A stretch of 48,629 nt of DNA, from NCBI GenBank assembly GCA_900316975.1, contig ONFA01000030.1, forward strand, positions 1 to 48,629, read 5' to 3'. The notes below the pieces were generated by a model. The model made no database searches, was not told the DNA's origin, and saw only the letters and a list, made by a program, of their open reading frames with translations. The stretch's first letter is position 1; each line of letters begins with the position of its first letter. The DNA is from an uncultured Prevotellaceae bacterium (GTDB taxonomy: Bacteria > Bacteroidota > Bacteroidia > Bacteroidales > Bacteroidaceae). Positions 23,418 to 31,522 of this stretch are shown here, piece after piece. Both the position numbers and the translations under genes were made by a program.

Positions 23418-25676
23418 ATGAAAAGAATATCTATATTGACATTCCTCGCACTCTTTGCAGCCACCCTGACGAATCAGGGTGGCGCATGGGCGCAGGAGGA
23501 CACAAAAGACGATAACTGGGGTCAAGTGCCAACGGCTTCAGGTAAGTGGACGCACATCACGGCTGGCAGCAACTCGGGTTTCGAACTGAAAGACCAATAC
23601 TACTACGTGTCGGAAGACCTCACCTTCACCAATACCATTAACGGTGACGGAAAGGGTAGCGGTATGTATGTGCAGGCCGGCAAGACGGTGAATCTCTACA
23701 TTCCCGCCGGTGTGACGCTCACCGTAAAGGGTGCTGACGGTCAAGGTATGCAGGGGGGCGGTGCCGGCATTCTGGTGCCTAATGGCACTACGCTCAATAT
23801 CATTGGCGAGGGCACAATCGTTGCCCGTGGCGGCAATGCTGCCAACGGCAATGACGGCAATAGAGGAGGTTCCGGACAGTTAGATGAAGAAAGTGTAGGG
23901 ACATGGTTCTTAGGGAAGAAAATTATCTGCGGCTCCGGTGGAACTGGCGGTAACGGCGGTGGTGGTGCCGGTGCAGGCATCGGCACCGCAGGCGGCAACG
24001 GTGGTGAAGGTGGTTCTCTGACTGTAAATCCAGGGGAATCTTATGCGGACTGGGAAGGTGGAGACCTTGCCGGCGTAAATGGAGCGAACGGCAGTGCTGG
24101 CACTTCAGCCGACGAGATGGGTACACTCTATATCCAATCTACCATCACACAGAATATTCAAGGTGGTGCCGCTGGCAACGGCGGCGCTGCCGGTTGGCCT
24201 GGTAACGTTAGCACTACTGGCGGTGAGATTGAATTTGAAGGTGTTGAATTTGTTAATGGTATTCCTATTCCTACATTTGACATCACTGACATGCAGGCTG
24301 TAGCCGGTGGTGGTGGTGGCGGCGGCGGTGCCGGCGGTGGCAGCGCTAAGGCTATCGGTACTGGTGGTGCCGGTGGTGGCGGCGGTGCTTCGGGTGCCCA
24401 CGGTAGTGCTTGTGCCCACGACAGTTGGGTCAACGACAACTGGGGTTCAGTAGGTGCTGGTGGCGGTCAAGGCGGTGTTGGCACCGATGCAAACAAAGGA
24501 GAAGATGGTAAAACTTGCTGGTTCCAAGGCGATGATAACATATTTGATGACGAAGAGAACCACAAGCCTGGTGGTATAGGCGGTGCTTCAGGTTCAGAAA
24601 GTACTTCAAAAACTCCAGGAAGTGCTACGTCTCCCCAATACAGCGTCAACTACTACACTGTAGGCGTGACACCTAGCAAGTCCAGTGAAAATTACAACGT
24701 CAGCAGCAGCACAACAATTACCCTGCCATCCCTTTCTTCAGGCAGCAAATACAAGTGGATACTGAGCATCTATGGTAACGAAGCAGGAAAGAACACGACG
24801 AGTCACTGTGCCGGGCCGAACGGTGATGTATATGCACCAGGCGATGAGGTTGACCTCAGCAACATCTACGGTGCCATCGAGTTCTGCGCCGTCTATGTAG
24901 GCTGCGAGATAGACTGTGCCAGTGATTGGTCAAGTTCTCTCGATTTGGCTTATTCCACCGAAATATCTGACAAATACACCGTTGTCGACTTGAAGAACCG
25001 CACGCTTTACAAGGACGGCTACTGGAACACGCTAACCCTGCCGTTCACCCTCTCGGAAGAGAAACTGGCTACCACCTGTCTGGCAGGTGCCGACATCCGC
25101 TATTTCGAGAACGCATCGTGGGATCCTGTAGATCAGAAACTGACGATTAACTTCTCCAGCAGCAATGAAGGTCAGATTAAGGCTGGCGTGCCCTGCATCA
25201 TCCGCTGGACAGGGGAAAATATGGGTGATCCTATCCTGAACCCCAGTTTCACGAATGTCTCAATCGCTATTTGGAATCAAGAAGAACTCGATGATGAGGA
25301 GGAGTACAACAAATACGAAACGGAGTCCAACGGTATTCGCTTCCAGGCTCAGATAGCGCCGGTTCAGGTGCAAAGCGGCGATAAGGCATTGTTGCTCGGT
25401 GGCGAGAACAAACTCTATAAGCCCAAGAATCAAATGTGGGTATATGCTACTCGTGCTTACTTCACATACGACACAAGCAGCATCAACTTTGCTCCCCGCC
25501 GAATCGTGTTGGACTTCGGTGAGGACGAGCAGGAGACCACATACATCGATGACATCATGGTGGAAGATCACCAAGAACGTAACGTGGAGGGTATCTTCAA
25601 CCTAAACGGTCAGCGCCTTGATGCTCCGCAGAAGGGCATTAACATCATCAATGGTAAAAAGGTCTTTATAAAGTGA
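23418..25676 (+). CDS. Secreted glycine-rich protein 2
   Basis: 752 residues, a paralogue of glycine-rich protein 1. Signal peptide about 1-26 (MKRISILTFLALFAATLTNQ, cleavage after AWA). The same order follows: beta-rich N-region (DQYYYVSEDLTFTN, VNLYIPAGVTLTVKG), Gly-rich domain (about 110-420: GGTGGNGGGGAGAGIGT, GGGGGGGGAGGGSAKAIGT), then beta-rich C-half with NRTLYKDGYWNTLTLPF (near 526-542) and tail FNLNGQRLDAPQKG-IN..NGKKVFIK. The ATG at 23418 starts the signal peptide; the in-frame ATG at 23346 would overlap the small peptide gene. The two proteins share the same start and end but differ in length and spacing of the Gly tracts. Confidence 0.82.
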   Translation: MKRISILTFLALFAATLTNQGGAWAQEDTKDDNWGQVPTASGKWTHITAGSNSGFELKDQYYYVSEDLTFTNTINGDGKGSGMYVQAGKTVNLYIPAGVTLTVKGADGQGMQGGGAGILVPNGTTLNIIGEGTIVARGGNAANGNDGNRGGSGQLDEESVGTWFLGKKIICGSGGTGGNGGGGAGAGIGTAGGNGGEGGSLTVNPGESYADWEGGDLAGVNGANGSAGTSADEMGTLYIQSTITQNIQGGAAGNGGAAGWPGNVSTTGGEIEFEGVEFVNGIPIPTFDITDMQAVAGGGGGGGGAGGGSAKAIGTGGAGGGGGASGAHGSACAHDSWVNDNWGSVGAGGGQGGVGTDANKGEDGKTCWFQGDDNIFDDEENHKPGGIGGASGSESTSKTPGSATSPQYSVNYYTVGVTPSKSSENYNVSSSTTITLPSLSSGSKYKWILSIYGNEAGKNTTSHCAGPNGDVYAPGDEVDLSNIYGAIEFCAVYVGCEIDCASDWSSSLDLAYSTEISDKYTVVDLKNRTLYKDGYWNTLTLPFTLSEEKLATTCLAGADIRYFENASWDPVDQKLTINFSSSNEGQIKAGVPCIIRWTGENMGDPILNPSFTNVSIAIWNQEELDDEEEYNKYETESNGIRFQAQIAPVQVQSGDKALLLGGENKLYKPKNQMWVYATRAYFTYDTSSINFAPRRIVLDFGEDEQETTYIDDIMVEDHQERNVEGIFNLNGQRLDAPQKGINIINGKKVFIK

Positions 25677-25718
25677 GAGTAGAGCAGAACGAGAAAAGTT
25701 CACTCTATAAAAATCAAA

Positions 25719-25756
25719 GAGGTGTGCGAATCCTGATATTCGCACACCTCCTTTTT
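25719..25756 (+). terminator. Rho-independent terminator of the glycine-rich operon
   Basis: A perfect 13-bp stem, GAGGTGTGCGAAT pairing with ATTCGCACACCTC, with a 6-nt loop, then CTTTTT. It lies 43 bp after the stop at 25676. Confidence 0.92.
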
Positions 25757-25812
25757 AATGCCCGATTCAAGTTAAATCAGTGGAGAATGATGAAATATTG
25801 CCGAACAATTGC

Positions 25813-25820
25813 TAACTTTG
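25813..25820 (+). promoter_or_regulatory. -7 element for the MFS permease gene
   Basis: TAACTTTG fits TAnnTTTG, 44 bp upstream of the ATG at 25865 and just after the preceding terminator, supporting the shorter start. Confidence 0.55.
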
Positions 25821-25864
25821 CACGTTTTTCACAAAAGAACTCATTTGAAAATGATGACAGCATC

Positions 25865-27031
25865 ATGAAGAAAGCGTTGATGACATTGGCATTGGGCACG
25901 TTTGGATTGGGCGTGACAGAGTTTGCGATGATGGGGATATTGCCCTTTATTGCTTCGGATTTTGGTGTAAGCATTTCTGAGGCAGGGCACCTCATCTCCA
26001 GTTATGCATTAGGCGTGTGTGTAGGTGCGCCATTGATGGTTGCCTTCATGCGCACATGGCGGCTGAAAAAAATTGTCGTTCTCCTTATGTGCATCTATTT
26101 CTTGGCTTCTTTGGGCATGGCTTTTTCACCAGAATACTATTCCATGCTTGTCATGCGATTTATGGCAGGATTGCCCCATGGCGCATACTTCGGTGTGTCC
26201 AGCATTATTGCCGACCGCTTGTCAAAAGGAAGGAAATCAACCACAGCCGTTGCCATCATGTGCTCGGGCATGTCGGTGGCAAACTTGATTGGCATTCCCT
26301 TTGGAACTTTCATCTGCCAAATGGCGTCATGGCGTTACATCTTCGCTTTTAGTGCATTATGGGGACTGGTCACTTTACTCGCCATCTGGCGTTTCATTCC
26401 CTCAATGGATGCTTTGCCTGACACCGGCGCAAGAGGACAATTCCGTTTTCTGAAATCGCTTGCCCCTTGGCTGTTGATTGCAGCGACACTACTTGGAAAC
26501 GGTGCCGTGTTCTGTTATTTCAGTTATTATGCCCCATTGCTCACCGAATATTCGGGCATCAGCACCACTCTCTTGCCATTCATGGCAGTCATCGCTGGTG
26601 CGGGAATGGTGGTGGGCAACATCACAGGAGGCATGCTCAGCGACCGTATTGGCCCAGGGCATACTGGCAGATGGCTACAAATCATCATGTTCGGAAGCCT
26701 TTTGAGCATTTTCTTGTTGAGCCACATCGCATGGCTCAGTGTGATACTGATGTGCATTACCACCTTCTGTCTGTTTGGCGTGGGTTCTCCCCAACAACTA
26801 CTCTTGCTCCGGTTCAGCAAGGGCGGTGAACTTTTAGCCGGGTGTATGGTACAACTTGCATTCAATTTTGGCAATGCCGTGGGTGCTTATCTGGGAGGCA
26901 TACCATTGACTAATGGATATACTTACAACTATACAGCACTACCAGGATTCATCATGGCAGCCATCGGCATCATTTGCTACACCATCTTTTGCCACCGATA
27001 CGAGAAACTGGCATCAAAGAGTCACCAATAA
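25865..27031 (+). CDS. MFS permease of the AraJ/sugar-efflux type
   Basis: 388 residues with 12 predicted membrane helices, the usual size for the drug:H+ antiporter/AraJ-like MFS subgroup. MKKALMTLALGTFGLGVTEF followed by AMMGILPFIASDF is the typical start of AraJ/YdhP-type efflux proteins, and GLPHGAYFGV in helix 5 and DRLSKGRK in the 2-3 loop position are family-like. The start at 25865 follows the promoter; the frame is open back to 25673 but that region includes the terminator. The substrate is unknown. The 3' end overlaps the convergent cobS gene by 18 bp. Confidence 0.85.
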   Translation: MKKALMTLALGTFGLGVTEFAMMGILPFIASDFGVSISEAGHLISSYALGVCVGAPLMVAFMRTWRLKKIVVLLMCIYFLASLGMAFSPEYYSMLVMRFMAGLPHGAYFGVSSIIADRLSKGRKSTTAVAIMCSGMSVANLIGIPFGTFICQMASWRYIFAFSALWGLVTLLAIWRFIPSMDALPDTGARGQFRFLKSLAPWLLIAATLLGNGAVFCYFSYYAPLLTEYSGISTTLLPFMAVIAGAGMVVGNITGGMLSDRIGPGHTGRWLQIIMFGSLLSIFLLSHIAWLSVILMCITTFCLFGVGSPQQLLLLRFSKGGELLAGCMVQLAFNFGNAVGAYLGGIPLTNGYTYNYTALPGFIMAAIGIICYTIFCHRYEKLASKSHQ

Positions 27032-27766
27032 AACTGCCAGATAAAAAGACAGTTCGGAAAGAAGGCAAACAGCCCCACAGCAATCCCCCGTATAACCATG
27101 AAGTTGACGCCAAATGAGGACGAAAAGGAAGGTGACGGTGAGAATTGGTGCCAGAACGGCAAGCCACCACACCGTGTTTGTGAAAAGGATAAGCGGCAAG
27201 GAGGGCAGCAGCCCCTGAAAAGCAAGGCTAACCGTAGAGAGGAAAGGGAAAGGACGATAGATGGTCTTGTTCTTTGCCTCTTCTTCATGACGGGCGTAAG
27301 GCATAAAGTTGACGATCTGAGCAGAGAACATCTTCGCTAAAGGATCGGCCGCAAGAATGGAAAATACAGCGGTCATTGGGGACAATGAAGTAAGGATGCC
27401 CACTAATAGCAGGAAGTAGAAGATGAGGGCGATGACCCCGTAGGTGCCGATGTGGGAGTCCTTCATGATGGCAAGGGTGCGCTCGCGGTCTGTACCTCCA
27501 CCGAAACCATCGAAGAAGTCGGCCAAACCATCCTCGTGCAAAGCACCCGTCAGAAAAAGACGAACGATGACAGCAAGGATGACAGCAATGGAGAACGGCA
27601 GGATGTGGCAGGCGAGAAAGAGAGTGCCCGCCATGATGCCACCCGTCAACCAGCCAACCAGTGGCCAATGTTCAACCACTGTGGCATAGGCTTCCTTCGG
27701 GGGCTGATAGAATCGCCAGAAAGGAAGGCGGGTGAAAAAGATGAAGGAAGCAAGGATATTTACCAT
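27014..27766 (-). CDS. cobS: Adenosylcobinamide-GDP ribazoletransferase (cobalamin synthase)
   Basis: Joins GDP-activated cobinamide with alpha-ribazole (or its phosphate) in the inner membrane, the last assembly step. 250 residues with about six hydrophobic helices and the family motifs GALHEDGLADFFDGFGGG (about 75-92, Asp-rich metal site) and GYTGDCCGA near the C-terminus. The ATG at 27764-27766 (MVNILASFIFF) is right for the family; the longer frame to 27883 only translates the dispersed repeat. Last gene of the minus-strand cobalamin unit. Confidence 0.92.
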   Translation of the reverse strand: MVNILASFIFFTRLPFWRFYQPPKEAYATVVEHWPLVGWLTGGIMAGTLFLACHILPFSIAVILAVIVRLFLTGALHEDGLADFFDGFGGGTDRERTLAIMKDSHIGTYGVIALIFYFLLLVGILTSLSPMTAVFSILAADPLAKMFSAQIVNFMPYARHEEEAKNKTIYRPFPFLSTVSLAFQGLLPSLPLILFTNTVWWLAVLAPILTVTFLFVLIWRQLHGYTGDCCGAVCLLSELSFYLAVLLVTL

Positions 27767-27820
27767 TTGACAATTTACTATTTGATTAAAGTTTGGTTTC
27801 GGGAGTTCAAGGAGTAAAGG

Positions 27821-27896
27821 TGTCAGAGTATCGGCTTTAACTCCTGAGCGGAGCGATAACTCCTTTAACTCCTTTAACTCCAAAGAAATAAAACAT
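27821..27896. repeat. Dispersed 73-76 bp repeat, copy 2
   Basis: Reverse-complement partner of 20354-20426. This copy has three consecutive 9-bp units of the TTTAACTCC type where copy 1 has a degenerate version. It fills most of the 142-bp gap between cobT and cobS. Confidence 0.85.
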
Positions 27897-27908
27897 ACGG
27901 AACTTCAA

Positions 27909-29030
27909 CTAAAAGTATTTGGTGATTTGGGCATTGTCGAAGTTGTTCATTTCATTCATCATACGGACAGCGGAGTCAACGATGGGGAAGGCACAAAGGG
28001 CACCCGTCCCTTCTCCTAATCGCAATCCTAAAGAAAGAAGAGGCTCGGCATGAAGAGCATCAAGCATGCGACGGTGACCGCTTTCATCACCACAATGCCC
28101 GAAAATCATATAGGCTTGGGCTTCGGGATAGAGTTGGCAAGCGGCCAAAGCACAGGCGGTCATGATGAAGCCATCAACCAGAATGAGCATCTTCAATTCA
28201 GCAGCACGAAGCATCGCACCAATGGCTGCCACCATCTCAAAACCACCAAAGTAACGGATAATGTAGTCAGTTGACAGTTGACGGTTGACAGTTGACAGTT
28301 GAGGAGCATTCTGTCGGTCAACAGTCCGCATGGAACTGTCAACTGTCAACTGTCCACTATCAACTGACAAAAAACGGTCAAGGGCTTGGGTGAGGATGGC
28401 TTGCTTATGACTGATGCCTTGGGCATTGAGACCTGCTCCTGCACCGATACACTCAGAGAGAGGCATGTGGCAGAAAAGGCTCATCCAGATGGAGGAGGGA
28501 GAGGTGTTGGCAATGCCCATCTCGCCAAGGCAGAGGATGCGGGAGCCTTCGGTGTGGCAGACATCAACTAAATCGATGCCAACGGTGAGGGTGCGGATGT
28601 ATTCTTCTTCTGTCATGGCGGGCTCATGGAGAAAGTTGCGAGTGCCAAAGGCAATCTTGCGATTGATGATGCCGGGCACTTGGGAAAGGTCGTGGTCAAC
28701 GCCCACATCAACGATGCGGAGATGGAAACCGTGCTGACGGCAGAACATGTTGACACCTCCCCCACCCTTGGTGAAGTTGATCATCTGCTGCCAAGTCACC
28801 TCACGAGGAGAAACGCTCACGCCTTCACGCTCAATGCCGTGGTCACCACCGAGAAGGAGGTGACAAGGATGAGCGAGAGAGGGAGTAAGGGTCTGTTGAG
28901 CCAGACATATCTGCATGACAAGGGTTTCCAACCGACCTAAAGAGCCTTTGGGCTTGTTGAGGTTGTCTATCTTTTCTTGAATGAGAGGACGGAGAGCCTC
29001 ATCGGGGGCTTGTATGTTGAATGTTTTCAT
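27909..29030 (-). CDS. cobT: Nicotinate-nucleotide--dimethylbenzimidazole phosphoribosyltransferase with a repeat insert
   Basis: Makes alpha-ribazole phosphate, the lower-ligand nucleotide of cobalamin. 373 residues, about 25-30 above the usual 345-350. Family features include KIDNLNKPKGSLGRLE near the N-terminus, GDHGIEREGVS, EMGIANTSPSS, GAGAGLNAQGI and the catalytic loop RLGEGTGA. The excess is residues about 220-255, encoded by heptamer arrays (28268-28367) between the helix ending DRFL and the strand IIRYFGGFEMVAA. The insert keeps the frame, so the enzyme may still be active. It is 1 bp from the cobU stop. Confidence 0.93.
   Translation of the reverse strand: MKTFNIQAPDEALRPLIQEKIDNLNKPKGSLGRLETLVMQICLAQQTLTPSLAHPCHLLLGGDHGIEREGVSVSPREVTWQQMINFTKGGGGVNMFCRQHGFHLRIVDVGVDHDLSQVPGIINRKIAFGTRNFLHEPAMTEEEYIRTLTVGIDLVDVCHTEGSRILCLGEMGIANTSPSSIWMSLFCHMPLSECIGAGAGLNAQGISHKQAILTQALDRFLSVDSGQLTVDSSMRTVDRQNAPQLSTVNRQLSTDYIIRYFGGFEMVAAIGAMLRAAELKMLILVDGFIMTACALAACQLYPEAQAYMIFGHCGDESGHRRMLDALHAEPLLSLGLRLGEGTGALCAFPIVDSAVRMMNEMNNFDNAQITKYF
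28268..28367. repeat. Heptamer-array palindrome inside cobT
   Basis: Left arm: four to five TTGACAG units (28268-28302). Right arm: AACTGTC units (28334-28367), the reverse complement, so the two arms can pair as one large hairpin with a 31-bp centre. In frame in cobT; encodes LSTVN-type repeats plus a partly mutated opposite-direction arm. Confidence 0.9.
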
Positions 29031-29031
29031 G

Positions 29032-29562
29032 TCATTTAATTTTTACAGGAATGCCACAGACCATGAGTGTGACCTCATCGGCATGTTGCGCTACATATTG
29101 GTTCATCCAGCCTTGAAGGTCTGTGAACTGGCGTTGCACGGCGTTGTCACTCACACCGCCAGAACCGATTTCGTTGGTGACAAAGATAAAAGTGGCATCT
29201 TGCTGGGTGAAGCGGTCAAACTCAGCCTTGAGGGCGGTGAGAATAGTTGACAGTTGACAGTTGACAGTTGACAGTTGAGAATCAACGGGCGTAAAGAAGT
29301 TGGTACACCAGAGGGTGATACAGTCGATGACAGCAACGCGTCCTGTGAGGTCATGTCGAGAGAGGAACTTCTCTTCTTCAATATTAGTCCATTCGGGACC
29401 ACGGCGTTCTTGGTGCTTCTCCACACGCTGACGAAACTCATCGTCCCAGATATGGGCTGTTGCCACATAGACGGGATTAGGACTGAGAGAGAGGGCAAGA
29501 CGTTCGGCATATTGACTTTTGCCAGAGCGTTGACCACCAGTGATGAGGATGATACGCTTCAT
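29032..29562 (-). CDS. cobU: Bifunctional adenosylcobinamide kinase / adenosylcobinamide-phosphate guanylyltransferase
   Basis: Phosphorylates adenosylcobinamide and transfers GMP to give adenosylcobinamide-GDP. 176 residues. P-loop GGQRSGKS (9-16), ERLALSLSPNPVYVATA, and the guanylylation-site histidine region EKHQERRGPEW (about 49-59) are present; FIFVTNEIGSGGVSDN is the conserved C-terminal motif. Residues about 94-105 (VDSQLSTVNCQLST region) come from a heptamer repeat. The ATG at 29560-29562 overlaps the cbiB stop by 4 bp (ATGA). Confidence 0.93.
   Translation of the reverse strand: MKRIILITGGQRSGKSQYAERLALSLSPNPVYVATAHIWDDEFRQRVEKHQERRGPEWTNIEEEKFLSRHDLTGRVAVIDCITLWCTNFFTPVDSQLSTVNCQLSTILTALKAEFDRFTQQDATFIFVTNEIGSGGVSDNAVQRQFTDLQGWMNQYVAQHADEVTLMVCGIPVKIK
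29247..29280. repeat. TTGACAG heptamer array inside cobU
   Basis: Four full TTGACAG units and a partial one on the plus strand. The cobU coding strand reads the stop-free CAACTGT direction, giving QLSTVNCQLST in the protein. Confidence 0.93.
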
Positions 29563-30542
29563 ATTTGAAAAATGAAATAATGAAAGAATACGAAAATGAG
29601 AATAAGGAGGAGGATAGCGATGCACTCGGATGTTCGGTTAATGCGAATGGCGATGTGCATATCATCGGTGGTAAGGAGGCGGTCATTCTCACCAATGTAA
29701 GGTTTATCGAACAGTTGACCGAAGTAGGTATGAGGACCACCGAAGCGGCAGCCCAGGATGCCAGCAAGGGCGGCTTCTGGATAGCCGCTGTTGGGAGAGG
29801 CGTGACGAGGGCCATATTGGGCTACGAACTTCAGCAGGGTAAACCTTCCTGATGCAAGCACCATGAGGAAGGCGGTGATACGGGCTGGGAAGTAGTTTGC
29901 CACATCGTCAAGATGGGCAGCAAAGCAACCGAAGTCCTTGTAACGGTCTGTCTTATAACCTATCATCGAATCGAGGGTGTTGACCATCTTATAGGCAAGC
30001 ATGCCTGGCACACCGCCAATGGCAAGCCAAAAGAGCGGAGCGATGACACCATCGCTCAAGTTCTCAGCAAGCGTTTCGAGGGCTGCCGTGCGGATTTCCT
30101 GGGCAGAGAGTTCGGAGGTGTCGCGTCCCACGATGCGAGCCACTTGCTTGCGCCCTTCATCAAGAGAACGGTCAACAGCCAAGAAGGTTTGGCGCACCTC
30201 ACGAATAAGGGTGGTGCCAGCGAGGCAGAAGAAGATGATGAGAGAGGAAAGGAGGGTGGAGAGTGAAAAGTGAAGAGTGAAAAGTGAAAAATCAAAGTTG
30301 CCTGCCAAGAGGGATGCCATGTAAAGGAGTGCCCATGTGACGACAAAGACGAAGGTGACGAAGAAGAGGGAGAGGAGTGCCCCTTTCAGTTTGCGTTGCT
30401 TACCTTTGTTGAGGTGCTTCTCGCCGAATGAGATCATCTTGCCAAACCATACGACGGGATGCGGCATCCACTGTGGATCGCCAAGAAGAAGGTCGAGAAA
30501 CCAACCTATCAACAAGGGCAATATGTAGGTCTGCACTGTCAT
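29559..30542 (-). CDS. cbiB: Adenosylcobinamide-phosphate synthase CbiB
   Basis: Attaches aminopropanol phosphate to adenosylcobyric acid in the inner membrane. 327 residues, multi-span. Family motifs: LDLLLGDPQWMPHPVVWFGK (about 17-36), ETLAENLSDGVIAPLFW (about 153-169), GYKTDRYKDFGCFAAHLDD (about 192-210) and SPNSGYPEAALAG (about 249-261). Residues about 84-95 (DFSLFTLHFSLS) come from four AGTGAAA heptamers. Overlaps cobD by 4 bp (ATGA) and cobU by 4 bp. Confidence 0.92.
   Translation of the reverse strand: MTVQTYILPLLIGWFLDLLLGDPQWMPHPVVWFGKMISFGEKHLNKGKQRKLKGALLSLFFVTFVFVVTWALLYMASLLAGNFDFSLFTLHFSLSTLLSSLIIFFCLAGTTLIREVRQTFLAVDRSLDEGRKQVARIVGRDTSELSAQEIRTAALETLAENLSDGVIAPLFWLAIGGVPGMLAYKMVNTLDSMIGYKTDRYKDFGCFAAHLDDVANYFPARITAFLMVLASGRFTLLKFVAQYGPRHASPNSGYPEAALAGILGCRFGGPHTYFGQLFDKPYIGENDRLLTTDDMHIAIRINRTSECIAILLLILIFVFFHYFIFQI
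30262..30289. repeat. AGTGAAA heptamer array inside cbiB
   Basis: Four tandem heptamers (AGTGAAA/AGTGAAG) on the plus strand; cbiB is read on the opposite strand (TTTCACT direction), which has no stop codon. Confidence 0.9.
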
Positions 30543-31522
30543 CGCTGCTGAAAGAACTGAGTGATAGCCTCCACCAGCGCATCATTCTCTTCTGGCGATT
30601 GGGTGGCAAGGCGGAAATGATGGGGCGTGAGACCACGAAAGTTGGAGGCATCGCGGATAAGGATGCCATGTTCTTTTGCTAAGTAGGCTTTGAGTTCGGC
30701 AGCCGTAGCCTGTTCGAGGGTACAGAGGAAGAAGTTGGTTTGTGTTGGAAAGGCCACAACTCCCTCAATAGCATTCAACTGTCCACGAAGCCGTTGAGTT
30801 TCTTCCAAATAAGAAGGAAGGTCGGGGATGGCTTTCTCCCGATGGGAAACGACCCATTTTCCAGCTTCGATAGCCAAGGTATTAACAGCCCACGGACGCT
30901 GCTGTTGGCGAAGATATTTGATGACTGAAGCAGATGCCGTAATGTACCCTATCCGCAAGCCAGGGATAGCGTATTGCTTAGTCATAGAATGAATCTGCAT
31001 GATGTTGCAGTGCCCCAGCATCTCGTCGGGCTGAGGCAATCGACACATCGTGTAGTCTTCGTAGGACTGATCCACCACCAGAAAGTCATGACACTTTGAT
31101 GCTTCAATAATGCTATCCTCCGTCATCACCTTGCCCGTCGGATTGTTAGGATTGCAAAGCCAACCAATCGCTCCATTGGGTTGTTCCTCATAACCATACA
31201 TCCTACATGCATCTTCATATTCAGAGAAGGTGGGGTGAAAGACATGGTAGGTCTTTCGGTCGCGGAATGCCTGTGCAATCAAGTAGATGGCATCGGTAGC
31301 ACCACTTGTTACCAGCACCTCATCCGCGTCAATACCATACTCGTTGGCAATCATCTTTTCTAACGAACGAGGCGAAGGCTCCGGATAAGAACGGATGGCA
31401 TTCAGATGACGACACAAGTGTGCCTCCAACCCCGAAAGATCGGCATGGGCATAGATGTTGGAACTGAAGTTCATGCGGATACCCTCATAACTGTAGATGT
31501 CGTCACCGTGTCCGTCAATCAT
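30539..31522 (-). CDS. cobD: L-threonine-O-3-phosphate decarboxylase (PLP enzyme)
   Basis: Supplies aminopropanol phosphate for CbiB. 327 residues of aminotransferase fold type I, with PLP Lys182 in HSMTKQYAIPGLRIGY, NPNNPTG (about 124-130), VVDQSYEDY (about 149-157, PLP ring Asp) and a C-terminal Arg in HHFRLAT. The family is shared with HisC, but position between cbiB and cobQ makes CobD the right reading. No zinc-finger extension. Overlaps the preceding fusion gene by 8 bp. Confidence 0.9.
   Translation of the reverse strand: MIDGHGDDIYSYEGIRMNFSSNIYAHADLSGLEAHLCRHLNAIRSYPEPSPRSLEKMIANEYGIDADEVLVTSGATDAIYLIAQAFRDRKTYHVFHPTFSEYEDACRMYGYEEQPNGAIGWLCNPNNPTGKVMTEDSIIEASKCHDFLVVDQSYEDYTMCRLPQPDEMLGHCNIMQIHSMTKQYAIPGLRIGYITASASVIKYLRQQQRPWAVNTLAIEAGKWVVSHREKAIPDLPSYLEETQRLRGQLNAIEGVVAFPTQTNFFLCTLEQATAAELKAYLAKEHGILIRDASNFRGLTPHHFRLATQSPEENDALVEAITQFFQQR

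Noticed and set aside
28268..28367. Heptamer palindrome in cobT as a CRISPR array
   Set aside because: Units are 7 bp, contiguous and without spacers, and no cas genes are near.
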